NCBI GenBank assembly: GCA_002086835.1
Contig: MVIG01000015.1
Span: 1-64,000 of the forward strand
Source of the DNA: Mycolicibacterium porcinum
GTDB lineage: Bacteria; Actinomycetota; Actinomycetes; Mycobacteriales; Mycobacteriaceae
Length of the DNA: 64,000 nucleotides
Direction: 5' to 3'
Shown: one piece after another, positions 44,756 through 53,033 of the stretch
Position numbering within the stretch: position 1 is the stretch's first letter
How the letters are laid out: each line of letters begins with the position of its first letter
Program-made: the position numbers and the translations under genes
The notes under the pieces: model-generated
What the model saw: only the letters and a program-made list of their open reading frames with translations
Database searches by the model: none
What the model was told of the DNA's origin: nothing

Positions 44756-45376
44756 TCAGGGAATCGTCAGAACCTGGCCCGGGTGAATCAGGTCAGGGTT
44801 GGCGATGCCGCTGGCATCGGCGATCTGCTGGTACCGGTTGCCGTCGCCGTAGAACCGCTCGGCGATCGCCCACAGGGTGTCACCGGAGACCACGGTGTAG
44901 GTCCGCGGCTCGGGTGCCGGCGGGGGTGGCGGCGGCGCGGCCGGCTCGGGCTCGGCGGCCGGTGCGGGCTCTTCCACAGCGGCAGGTGCCACCTCGGGCT
45001 CGGGTTCGGGCGCCGCGGCCTCGGGGGCCGGTGGCGGCGGCTCGGAGGTCTCGGTCTTGGAGGACCAGGCCGGTCCGTCCGCGGCGTACAGCACCAGGTT
45101 GCGGTCGTCCTGGAGGACCAGCTTGACGTCCTTCTTGCCCTTGGTGTCGGTGTGCCAGACCGGCTTCTCGGAGGTGTACAGCACGAAGTTACCGTCGGTC
45201 TGTACCTCCGCCCGCTGCACGTCCTGGCCGTTGGTGGAAGTCGACCAGACCGCTTGGCCACGTGCCTCCAACACGAGGTTGCCGTCGTCCTGCAACGTCA
45301 GCGTGTAAGCGCCGTTGTTGGAGGTGAGCGACCCCCCCTTCTCCAGCTTCTGTCCTTCGGTCAGTGTGTCTCCCAC
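44756..45376 (-). CDS. Bulb-type mannose-lectin plus LysM protein
   Basis: A 206-residue protein with two parts. Residues 1-110 form a GNA/B-lectin prism: three sub-repeats (LQDDGNLVLEA, VQTDGNFVLYT, LQDDRNLVLYA), two of which match the mannose-binding signature QxDxNxVxY exactly. A Pro/Glu/Ala-rich linker (112-155) follows, then a LysM domain (TYTVVSGDTLWAIAERFYGD to HPGQVLTIP). No signal peptide is seen. LysM binds peptidoglycan or chitin-like glycans, so this may bridge mannose glycans to the cell wall. It resembles a mannose-binding lectin described from M. smegmatis. Confidence 0.88.
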   Translation of the reverse strand: MGDTLTEGQKLEKGGSLTSNNGAYTLTLQDDGNLVLEARGQAVWSTSTNGQDVQRAEVQTDGNFVLYTSEKPVWHTDTKGKKDVKLVLQDDRNLVLYAADGPAWSSKTETSEPPPPAPEAAAPEPEPEVAPAAVEEPAPAAEPEPAAPPPPPPAPEPRTYTVVSGDTLWAIAERFYGDGNRYQQIADASGIANPDLIHPGQVLTIP

Positions 45377-45668
45377 GCATTGCCCCTTTCTGGACCGTGA
45401 TCCGGGTTGTTCACCCGGTTCAGTCGACCTTACTGATTCGAGGTTTGCTTTTGTGCTATTCGGCTCGGCCCGAATTCAAACGTCACACAAACACTGGGGA
45501 ACACCGGGATTTTCGCCACCGGTAAGCACGGCCGGCCCCGGCGCGGCGTGTCGCGGACCGACCCCGATCCCGAATAGTGGCTGACGTCAATTCTCGTGTC
45601 GGCCAATGGTTGTGGCGCTACCTTCGGCGGCCACGCGCGCGCGGGACAGGTCGCGGCGGCCCGAGGCA
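45377..45668. other. Intergenic stretch between sterol-desaturase-like and lectin genes
   Basis: About 290 bp without a convincing gene. A small hairpin CCGGGT-TGTTC-ACCCGG lies just upstream of the lectin start and probably belongs to its promoter region. Confidence 0.5.
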
Positions 45669-46580
45669 TCACCCGAGGGACTGGGGCACCGGGACTTCTG
45701 CGGGCTGCCAGCCGGGTGGGCCGAAGATGTAGCCGACCCGGTCGCGCAGCCGGCCTGCCCGCCGCACGTCGCGGGCGATCGCCACGTATTCGTGGGTCTG
45801 CAGCTTCCAGATGTTGAAGGTGCCCACCGGCTTGGTCAGCCCGTAGTGCGGCCGGAACACCTCCGGCTGGAACGTGCCGAACAGCCGGTCCCAGATGATG
45901 AGGATGCCGCCGTAGTTGCGGTCCAGATACAGCTGGTCGCGGCCGTGGTGCACGCGATGGTGCGAGGGCGTATTGAAGATGAATTCGATTGGCCGCCAGA
46001 GCTTTCCAACCCTTTCGGTGTGCACCCAGAACTGATAGACCAGGTTCACCGAGAAGCTGGCGAACACCAGCCACGGCGGGATACCGAGCAGCGGCAACGG
46101 AATCCAGGCCAGGATCTCACCGCTGTTGTTCCACTTCTGCCGCAGCGCGGTGGCGAAGTTGTAGTACTCGCTCGAGTGATGGGCCTGGTGCGTCGCCCAG
46201 ATCAACCGCACCCGATGGGCCACGCGGTGGTACGCGTAGAACAGCAGGTCCACCCCGATGATCGCGATCACCCAGGTGTACCACCGGTTTCCGGGCAGGT
46301 GCCACGGTGCCAGATAGGCGTAGATGGCCGCATAACCCAACAGCGCCAGCAACTTCCATCCGGCGGTCGTGAGGATCGACACCAGCCCCATCGAGATGCT
46401 CGCCCACGCGTCGCGGGTGTTGAACGCGCCTGCAGGTGCCCGGTCGGATTCGAGGTGCTCCAGGCGGCGGGCCGCCACCCACTCCACGGTCAGCAGCACC
46501 AGGAAGAACGGGATCGCGAAGAACACCGGGTCCCGCATCGGCGGAGGCAGAAAGTCCAGAACGGACCTGATCATGTCCAT
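45669..46580 (-). CDS. Fatty acid hydroxylase/sterol C5-desaturase family membrane protein (Rv1814/erg3-like)
   Basis: A 303-residue membrane di-iron enzyme of the FA_hydroxylase superfamily. It has the three His clusters HRVAH, HQAHHS and HHRVHHG within hydrophobic regions. M. tuberculosis Rv1814 is annotated as a C5 sterol desaturase (erg3). The substrate in mycobacteria, which do not make sterols, is unknown. It is 15 bp downstream of the carboxylesterase gene and could be cotranscribed with it. Confidence 0.85.
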   Translation of the reverse strand: MDMIRSVLDFLPPPMRDPVFFAIPFFLVLLTVEWVAARRLEHLESDRAPAGAFNTRDAWASISMGLVSILTTAGWKLLALLGYAAIYAYLAPWHLPGNRWYTWVIAIIGVDLLFYAYHRVAHRVRLIWATHQAHHSSEYYNFATALRQKWNNSGEILAWIPLPLLGIPPWLVFASFSVNLVYQFWVHTERVGKLWRPIEFIFNTPSHHRVHHGRDQLYLDRNYGGILIIWDRLFGTFQPEVFRPHYGLTKPVGTFNIWKLQTHEYVAIARDVRRAGRLRDRVGYIFGPPGWQPAEVPVPQSLG

Positions 46581-46595
46581 GTCAGCGCTTTCGGC

Positions 46596-48167
46596 TCAGC
46601 GGAAGTTGAGGATCTGGCTGCCCCAGGCCGCGTGCAGATCGCGGTCCAGGTCGGCGACTGTCTTGTCCTGTTTGTCGATCACCAGGGCCGCCCGGTCCTC
46701 GCGGCGGTACGGCCGCCACACCGGTTCCCCGGCAGCGCCTGCGGGTTGCCCGGTGGCGGCGAAGTTGACCCACCGCCGACGGACCCGCTGCGACACCGCG
46801 CGTCCGTGCTTGAGCCCGCCCAGCTTGAACGTCGGATCTTTCGGTCCGGCAACCAGATTGCCCCAGACGTACGGCAACTCGGTGGCGTGGGCGGCGCCGA
46901 GCCGCAGCAGCCGGAGCATCGGGGTGGTGAAGTCGAAGCGGTACAGGTGGACCGGGGCGAGCGCACTGTGCCCCTCGGCGAACCACAGTGTCGGCATTCG
47001 GAACCCGATGTCACGCGCCATCCCCAGGCCGATCGCCTTGGGCCGCAAACCCGCGTAGGCCGACGTGATCTGGGCTTCGGTCGGCAGTTGCAGGCCGGGC
47101 TGTTCGGCGGCGATCGCGGCGAACATGGAGCGCAGGGCGCCGGGGGTGATCGGCATCAGCGGTGACTTCATCCAGCGGAACACCGTGGCCTCGTGCTCGT
47201 TGGTCCCGATCATCAGCGGCACCGGGTGGGTGCGACCCGCCCTGGCCGCCGCCACCGGGTAGTCCGGAACCACGTCGCCGTCGACGATGGGAGCGAAGGC
47301 CAGCAGGCCCGGGGTCTGGGTCGGGACGGCATCGAACACGTCTTTGGCCGCGGACAGGATGCCGGGCACCGGTACGTCGGCCAGCCGCCCGATGTCGTCG
47401 CCGGGGATGCCGAGACGCTCGAGGAACTGGTCGGCCACCGCCTGCGACCGCTCGGCGTCGTACACCGATGTGGCGGGCGAACTCTGCGCGATCGCCGCAC
47501 TGAACAGGCCCTCGGCGACCGGACTGGCCAGCAGGGTGGTGACGATCCCGCCGCCGGCCGATTCTCCGAACAGAGTCACCCGTTGTGGATCGCCACCGAA
47601 GGCGGCGATGTTGTCGCGCACCCAACCGAGCGCGAGCAGCACATCCCGCAGACCGAGGTTGGTGTCGAAACGCAGTCCCCTCGCGCCGGGCTGCCCGTTG
47701 AACCGGGACAGGTCCATGAAGCCGAACGGTCCGAGCCGGTAGTTGAGCGTGACCACCACGGCATCGCCCTCGGCCGCCAGCACCGACCCGTCGTACAGCG
47801 GCTGACTGCCCGAGCCGAGAACATAGGCCCCGCCGTGCACCCACACCATGACCGGTTTGCCTGCGCCGGCCTCGGTCGCGCTGGGTGCCCACACGTTGAG
47901 CACCAGGCTGTCCTCGCCCTGGCGGCCGCCCAGGTCGAGCGGAAGTCTCGGATCGGTGATCTGCGGGCACACCGGCCCGGCCGCGGTCGCGTCGACGACC
48001 TCCTGCTGACGTGCGGGCGGTTGCGGTGCCCGCCACCGCAACTCACCGACCGGCGCGGCGGCGTAGCGAATACCCAGCCACCGTTTGACGATTCCGTCGT
48101 CGGACCCACGGACCGGGCCGTACCCGGTGTCGACGACGGGCCCACCGGCGTGTGTCGAATCGGTCAT
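46596..48167 (-). CDS. Type B carboxylesterase
   Basis: Alpha/beta-hydrolase of 523 residues of the carboxylesterase/cholinesterase group. The nucleophile elbow is GESAGG, the oxyanion hole GGAYVLGSG, and the family block EDSLVLNVWAP is present. The start at 48167 is ATG with GGAGCCC upstream. No signal peptide is seen, so it is probably cytosolic. It is divergent from the SfnB/DszC-like gene at 48291 with 123 bp between them; an AT-rich patch (AAAATATT at 48230) and a hairpin CCGGCC-TGGTGA-GGCCGG (48212-48229) lie there. Confidence 0.9.
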   Translation of the reverse strand: MTDSTHAGGPVVDTGYGPVRGSDDGIVKRWLGIRYAAAPVGELRWRAPQPPARQQEVVDATAAGPVCPQITDPRLPLDLGGRQGEDSLVLNVWAPSATEAGAGKPVMVWVHGGAYVLGSGSQPLYDGSVLAAEGDAVVVTLNYRLGPFGFMDLSRFNGQPGARGLRFDTNLGLRDVLLALGWVRDNIAAFGGDPQRVTLFGESAGGGIVTTLLASPVAEGLFSAAIAQSSPATSVYDAERSQAVADQFLERLGIPGDDIGRLADVPVPGILSAAKDVFDAVPTQTPGLLAFAPIVDGDVVPDYPVAAARAGRTHPVPLMIGTNEHEATVFRWMKSPLMPITPGALRSMFAAIAAEQPGLQLPTEAQITSAYAGLRPKAIGLGMARDIGFRMPTLWFAEGHSALAPVHLYRFDFTTPMLRLLRLGAAHATELPYVWGNLVAGPKDPTFKLGGLKHGRAVSQRVRRRWVNFAATGQPAGAAGEPVWRPYRREDRAALVIDKQDKTVADLDRDLHAAWGSQILNFR

Positions 48168-48290
48168 ACGGGCTCCTCGGTACATCTGGCGAACTCCCCC
48201 ACGGTACTCACCGGCCTGGTGAGGCCGGAAAATATTCCTGCTGGTTGCAACCCTCGGCCCGGCGCCGCGCCCGCCGTAGCGTCGGCCGCC

Positions 48291-49541
48291 ATGACCCTCA
48301 CCGACATCGGTCCGACCACCGATCCCGCAGTCCTGAGCACCGAACAGCAGGCCCTGGCCACCGCCGACGCACTCGCCGCCGAGCTGGCCGCGGGCAGCGC
48401 CGAGCGGGAACGTTCCGGCGCATCGCTGCTGCCTCAATTGCGACAGGTCGCCGAGTCGGGCCTGCTGGGCGTCGTGGTGCCGGCCGAGCACGGCGGGCCG
48501 GGCTTGTCGGCGGCCGTCAAGGTCGAGGTGTTGCGCCGGCTGTCCCGCGGCGACAGCGCCGTCGGCCAGCTCTTGCTGTCGCATTTCGTGATCGGGCAGG
48601 CGATCTCGGGCCTCGGCCGGCAGCAGCCCGCGCCCCGGATCTACGCGGACATCCTGGCCGGTGCGCAGCTGGGCAATGCCTCCGCTGAGCGCGGCACCCA
48701 AACCGGGTTGGACCGGCACACCACCGTCACCCCGCGGGGTGACGGGACGTGGGTGCTCAACGGCACGAAGTACTACGCGACGGGTGCGCTCGGCGCGAAG
48801 TGGATCGCGGTGGCCGCCGTCGTCGCCGGTCGGGAGGGTGAGACGGCGACGGTGTTCATCCGGCCGGACCAGGACGGCGTCACGCTCGATCTCGAGCAGT
48901 GGTCGGCGTTCGGCCAGCGCGGTACCGCCAGCGGGGAGGTGCGACTGGCCGAGGTCGTCGTCGACGACGAGCTGGTGATCGAGGAGGGCGCCGCACCGGA
49001 TCCGGTCGACGGCCCGCCCAGTGTGCTCGGCGCCTACGACCAGGCCCTGCACGCCGCGGTCGACATCGGCATCGCCCGCGCCGCACTGGAGGACGGCGCC
49101 GAGTTCGTCCGCACCCGGTCGCGGCCGTGGAAGGAGGCCGTGCTGGCCGGCGTGACCCGTGCCGACGAGGAGCCCCACGTGGTGCGCCGGTTCGGTGAGC
49201 TCACCGCGCGGTTGTATGCGCTGGAGGCCCTGCTGGCGCACGGCACCGCGCTGGTCGACGAGGGGCTGGCAGAGGCCGAGCTGTCCCGCGACACGGCGGC
49301 TCGCGCATCGTTGCAAGTTGCCGGCGCCAAGGCCCTCGCCCAGGAGTACGCGGTCGAAATCGCCAGTGCCATCTTCGAATTGACCGGCACCTCGGGGACC
49401 GACTCGGCCGCGAACCTCGACCGGCACTGGCGCAACGTGCGCACCCATTCCCTGCACGACCCGGCCCGCTGGAAGTACGTGCACCTGGGCAACCACACCC
49501 TGCACGGCACCCGGCCGCCACGGCTGGGGCTCGTGCTCTGA
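48291..49541 (+). CDS. Acyl-CoA-dehydrogenase-fold flavoenzyme (SfnB/DszC-like)
   Basis: A 416-residue acyl-CoA dehydrogenase superfamily protein. LGVVVPAEHGGPGLSAAVKVEVLRRLSRGDSAVGQLLLSH is the usual N-terminal block, and WVLNGTKYYATGALGAKW and HSLHDPARWKYVHLGNH fit flavin-dependent sulfur or dibenzothiophene monooxygenases (SfnB, DszC) better than true acyl-CoA dehydrogenases. The role may be assimilation of organic sulfur. TAGCGT eight bases before the ATG suggests a leaderless start. A paired SMR exporter follows 17 bp downstream. Confidence 0.78.
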   Translation: MTLTDIGPTTDPAVLSTEQQALATADALAAELAAGSAERERSGASLLPQLRQVAESGLLGVVVPAEHGGPGLSAAVKVEVLRRLSRGDSAVGQLLLSHFVIGQAISGLGRQQPAPRIYADILAGAQLGNASAERGTQTGLDRHTTVTPRGDGTWVLNGTKYYATGALGAKWIAVAAVVAGREGETATVFIRPDQDGVTLDLEQWSAFGQRGTASGEVRLAEVVVDDELVIEEGAAPDPVDGPPSVLGAYDQALHAAVDIGIARAALEDGAEFVRTRSRPWKEAVLAGVTRADEEPHVVRRFGELTARLYALEALLAHGTALVDEGLAEAELSRDTAARASLQVAGAKALAQEYAVEIASAIFELTGTSGTDSAANLDRHWRNVRTHSLHDPARWKYVHLGNHTLHGTRPPRLGLVL

Positions 49542-49558
49542 TCGGATAAGTTGGTCGG

Positions 49559-49894
49559 GTGCGGACCTGGGCGTTGTTGATCGCGGCCGTCGCCACCGAA
49601 GTCAGCGCCACACTGTCGCTGCGCGCGTCCCAGGACCATTCGGCATGGCTGGCGCTGGTGGTGACCGGCTATCTGGCCGCGTTCGTGCTGTTGACCCTGG
49701 TGTTGCGGGCCGGCATGCCCGTCGGCGTCGCGTACGGCATCTGGGGTGCGCTGGGCACCGCCGCAACGGCGGTGCTGGCCGCGGTGTTGTTCGGTGATCC
49801 GTTCACCTGGCCGATCGTGGCGGGCATCGGTCTGATCATCGCGGGCGTGCTGCTGGTCGAGCTCGGGTCGCACCCGCGGCAGGCCGAATCATGA
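49559..49894 (+). CDS. SMR-family transporter subunit A
   Basis: A 111-residue protein with four transmembrane helices and the essential Glu of EmrE-type exporters in helix 1 (AAVATEVSATLSL). Paired SMR genes (YkkCD, NepAB, EbrAB types) form heterodimers that export cations or small molecules. It begins at GTG 49559 only 17 bp after the flavoenzyme gene, and TAAGTT lies shortly upstream. It overlaps the second SMR gene by 4 bp. Confidence 0.85.
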   Translation: MRTWALLIAAVATEVSATLSLRASQDHSAWLALVVTGYLAAFVLLTLVLRAGMPVGVAYGIWGALGTAATAVLAAVLFGDPFTWPIVAGIGLIIAGVLLVELGSHPRQAES

Positions 49895-50223
49895 TGTGGC
49901 TGGCGCTGACCGGGGCGATCCTGGTCGAGGTGTTCGCCACGCTCGCGCTGCGGGCCTCGGACGGATTCCGTCGCAAGGCGTGGATCGCCCCGGTGGTCGC
50001 GGGGTACGTGATGTCGTTCTATCTGCTGTGGCTGGCGCTGTCCCTGGGCGTACCGGTGGGGATCGCCTACGGCATCTGGACCGCGTGCGGGGTCGCCCTG
50101 GTCGCGGTCATCGCCAGGTTCCTGTTCAAGGAGCCGCTGACTCCGGTGATGATGCTCGGCATCGCGCTGATCGTGTCAGGGGTGTTCACGATCGAGCTCG
50201 CCGGCGTCGGGCCCACGCACTGA
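49891..50223 (+). CDS. SMR-family transporter subunit B
   Basis: A 110-residue partner with the same layout, helix 1 Glu in ILVEVFATLALRAS and GVPVGIAYGIWTACGV. The ATGA overlap with subunit A supports coupled synthesis of a heterodimer. Its last 48 bp overlap the end of the MFS gene on the opposite strand. Confidence 0.85.
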   Translation: MMWLALTGAILVEVFATLALRASDGFRRKAWIAPVVAGYVMSFYLLWLALSLGVPVGIAYGIWTACGVALVAVIARFLFKEPLTPVMMLGIALIVSGVFTIELAGVGPTH

Positions 50224-51411
50224 ACCCTTCCGCGGCAGCACCCCGGCCAGCAGCACGGCCATCACGCCGGCCGCAGGCACCGCCAGCAGACCGGCCCGCA
50301 ACCCGGCGGCATCGGCGACGAATCCGACCAGCAGCGGCGCCCCGAAGAAGCCGACCCGCATGAGCCAGGTGACCACGGTCAGACCGGTGCCCGGCCGCAG
50401 TCCGGGCAGCTGATCGGCGGCATGCATGGCGGCGGGCACCAGGGTGGCCACCCCGAGGCCCGCCAGCGCGAACCCGGCGATCGTGGTCGCGATGGTCGGA
50501 AACGCCAGCGCGGCCCCCATCCCGGCGGCGGCGATCAACCCGCCCGCGCGTGCCACCGCGGCCTCGCCGAACCGGTCTACCAGCCGGTCGCCGGTCAGCC
50601 GGCCGACGAACATGAACCCGACCAGCGCGATGTACCCGAAGACCGCCAGCGCCGGCGGCGCGTGGAGCCAGTCGCGCAGATACAGCGTGGCCCATGAGCT
50701 TCCGGCATCCTCGACCGTGGCGCCCGCGATCGCGATCAGCACCAGGGCGAGCAGGATCAGGTACACCCGTGGTCCGGCTCTGGTCCGCGCCGCGGCGTGG
50801 GCGGCCGGATGGTCGTCATGGTCGGGGCCGGGCAGCAGATAGCGGTAGGCGATCAGCGCCACCGCGCTCAACAGCACGGCCACCGCCGACAGATGGATGC
50901 CGCGCGGGATGCCGAGCGCGATCGTCCCGGCGCCGGTGAGCCCGCCGAGGATCGCGCCTGCGGCCCATACCGCGTGCAGCGAGTTGATGATCGAGCGGCC
51001 GTGCGCGCGTTGCAGCCGCAGGCCGTGTGCGTTCTGCGCGACGTCGACGACGGAATCGCACGCCCCGGCCAGGAACAGGGCGCAGGCAAATAGGATCGGG
51101 CTGCCCGCGACACCGGCCGCGACGACGAACGCGGACAGCGCGACCGTGCCGATGACCGCGACGCGGGCACTGCGGAATCGTCGAATCAGCGTCGCCGCGG
51201 TCAATCCCGCGACCAGCGCCCCGCCGGAGAACGCGGCGACCGCGGCGCCGTACACCGCGTTGCTCAGGTGGAGGTCGGTCTTGATCTCCGGATAGCGCGG
51301 CAGCAGATTGGCGAAGATCGCGCCGTTGGTCAGGAACAGCGCGCCCACCGCGACGCGGGCCCGGCCCAAGCCGGCGGTGTCGCGATGTGCTGAGACCGAC
51401 CTGGATGCCAC
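50176..51411 (-). CDS. MFS transporter
   Basis: A 411-residue protein with about 12 hydrophobic helices. RYPEIKTDLHLSNAVYGAA and DSVVDVAQNAHGLRLQRAHGRSI resemble the inner membrane MFS group that includes fucose-like or YbjJ-type proteins. The substrate is unknown. TAGTGT seven bases before the GTG suggests a leaderless transcript. Its 3' end overlaps the SMR B gene by 48 bp, tail to tail. Confidence 0.8.
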   Translation of the reverse strand: MASRSVSAHRDTAGLGRARVAVGALFLTNGAIFANLLPRYPEIKTDLHLSNAVYGAAVAAFSGGALVAGLTAATLIRRFRSARVAVIGTVALSAFVVAAGVAGSPILFACALFLAGACDSVVDVAQNAHGLRLQRAHGRSIINSLHAVWAAGAILGGLTGAGTIALGIPRGIHLSAVAVLLSAVALIAYRYLLPGPDHDDHPAAHAAARTRAGPRVYLILLALVLIAIAGATVEDAGSSWATLYLRDWLHAPPALAVFGYIALVGFMFVGRLTGDRLVDRFGEAAVARAGGLIAAAGMGAALAFPTIATTIAGFALAGLGVATLVPAAMHAADQLPGLRPGTGLTVVTWLMRVGFFGAPLLVGFVADAAGLRAGLLAVPAAGVMAVLLAGVLPRKGSVRGPDAGELDREHP

Positions 51412-51441
51412 TGGGGCGACACTACTGTGGTCCGGGGGAAG

Positions 51442-52350
51442 CTAGCCGACCGCCGACACCAACCGCTCGCTGACCTGCCACAGGTCGGTGGCCTTGGCCT
51501 CGTCGTACGAATCGCGCGAGGACCGGATCCGGCGGGCGCCCTCGAAGTACGCCCCGGTGACGCCCGCGAGGGCGGGATCGGTGACGAGCGCGGCGAGGTT
51601 GGTTCCCGACCGTCTGGTGCTGTTCACATTGGGCAGCAGGCGCAGGGCGGGCATGATCAGGCGCCAGGCCAGCCGCTGGACGTTCCCGTAGTCTCTGGCC
51701 AGTCCCGAACCCGGCATCAGCCCCGGGTCGAAGGCGTTGACCGTGATTCCGCGGGCCCCGTGGCCGAGCTGCCGGTCCAACTCGTAGCTGAAGAGCATGT
51801 TGCACAGCTTGGAGGTGGTGTAGCGCCGCCTGCCCTCTTCGCCCGTCAGCCCGTCCGCGGGTGGGTACAGCAGGGTTTCGGCCGAGTTGTACTGCGGTGC
51901 GGGCATACCCGTGAACTTGTCCGGGTCGTGGGTACCGCTGCTGACCACCACGATCCGCGCGGGGACGGTCAACGTGTCGAGCACCTGCCGCACCAGGGCG
52001 AAGTGACCGAGATGATTGACGCCCCAGGTCATCTCGTAGCCGTCCGCCGTGGTCTGGGTCCCCGCGACGAGCTGCAGCCCGGCGTTGCACACCACGGCGG
52101 TCACCGGCGGAACGTCCAGCCGCGGCACGGTGCCGGCGAAATCGCGCACCGACCGCAGCGATGCCAGGTCGAGCTCTGCGACGGTGGTGCGTCCGGCGCT
52201 GCCGAGCCGCGTTGCCGCGTCGGCGCCCCGCGCGGTGTCGCGTACCGCCAGCACGACATGCCAGCCCGGGTCGGATTCCAGGAGCGCGCGGGCGCATTCG
52301 AATCCCAGTCCGGTGTTGGCGCCGGTGATGATCGCGGTCTTGCCGGTCAC
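51442..52350 (-). CDS. Short-chain dehydrogenase/reductase (protochlorophyllide-reductase-like type)
   Basis: A 302-residue SDR. TGKTAIITGANTGLG holds the NADP motif TGxxxGxG, NAG appears in VVCNAGLQL, and the active site is YTTSKLCNML (YxxxK intact), with MTWGVNHLGHF upstream. The type is that of light-independent mycobacterial POR/RDH-like SDRs. The GTG at 52350 overlaps the TetR gene stop by 4 bp, so the two form one operon; the upstream frame is shadow. Confidence 0.88.
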   Translation of the reverse strand: MTGKTAIITGANTGLGFECARALLESDPGWHVVLAVRDTARGADAATRLGSAGRTTVAELDLASLRSVRDFAGTVPRLDVPPVTAVVCNAGLQLVAGTQTTADGYEMTWGVNHLGHFALVRQVLDTLTVPARIVVVSSGTHDPDKFTGMPAPQYNSAETLLYPPADGLTGEEGRRRYTTSKLCNMLFSYELDRQLGHGARGITVNAFDPGLMPGSGLARDYGNVQRLAWRLIMPALRLLPNVNSTRRSGTNLAALVTDPALAGVTGAYFEGARRIRSSRDSYDEAKATDLWQVSERLVSAVG

Positions 52351-52955
52351 TTTTCCTCCAGGAGGATCGGGATGAGGGCCGTGACGGCCTGCCACAGCCG
52401 CTGGTACATGCGGGCCACGTCGACGCTGTCGGGCTCGAGGTGCCCGGCGAAGAACACGCCGTCGGACTGCGCGACGGCGAACGCGGTGAGTTCGGCGACG
52501 ACCCGCTCGGCACGACGCGCCGGCACGCCGGCGGGCAACTGGCTGCGCACCGCGGCGGAGAACCGGGAGATGGCGGTGTCGCGCACCCGGCGCACCACCG
52601 CGGTCACCGTCGGATCGTCGCCGCGTTCCAGCGACAGCAGGTAGAGGATGCGGAGGAATTCGGGGCGCTGTGACTGCAGGTCCGCCAGCACCGCCAACTG
52701 GTCGTCGATGGTCGCGCCGCCGGGGATGGCCGCGAAGAACCGGTCGGCTCCGCGTTCCATCACCGCGGCGAGCACGCCGTCCTTTGACCCGAAATGCCAG
52801 TAGATCGAGCTGGCCGGGAGACCGCAGGCCTTGCGGATGTCGCTGATCGAGGTGGCGGCGTAGCCGCGCGTGGCCATGAGTCGTTCGGTGGCGTCGAGGA
52901 TCAGTTCCCGGGAATCCGCGCCCTGCTGCTGTCGCCTCGTCGATGCCGTGGTCAC
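52347..52955 (-). CDS. TetR-family transcriptional regulator
   Basis: A 202-residue repressor. The DNA-binding helices are at about residues 18-60 (GYAATSISDIRKACGLPASSIYWHFGSKDG). It is the first gene of an operon with the SDR and divergent from the lysA-like gene at 53034. A perfect operator-like repeat lies in the shared 78 bp. GTG start. Confidence 0.88.
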   Translation of the reverse strand: MTTASTRRQQQGADSRELILDATERLMATRGYAATSISDIRKACGLPASSIYWHFGSKDGVLAAVMERGADRFFAAIPGGATIDDQLAVLADLQSQRPEFLRILYLLSLERGDDPTVTAVVRRVRDTAISRFSAAVRSQLPAGVPARRAERVVAELTAFAVAQSDGVFFAGHLEPDSVDVARMYQRLWQAVTALIPILLEEK

Positions 52956-52966
52956 CTGAACCCGCC

Positions 52967-52986
52967 TCTGTAAGGATCGTTACAGA
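52967..52986. promoter_or_regulatory. Inverted repeat, probable TetR operator
   Basis: TCTGTAA-GGATCG-TTACAGA: perfect 7-bp arms with a 6-bp spacer. It lies 12 bp upstream of the TetR start and 47 bp before the lysA-like gene, so it could control both directions. Confidence 0.7.
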
Positions 52987-53033
52987 CAGCCTAACAACAC
53001 CCATGAGCACCGCGCCAGTGGCACGCTGAACCG

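Noticed and set aside
46596..49505. 969-codon frame including the carboxylesterase
   Set aside because: The extra half is antisense to the SfnB-like gene; the esterase begins at 48167.
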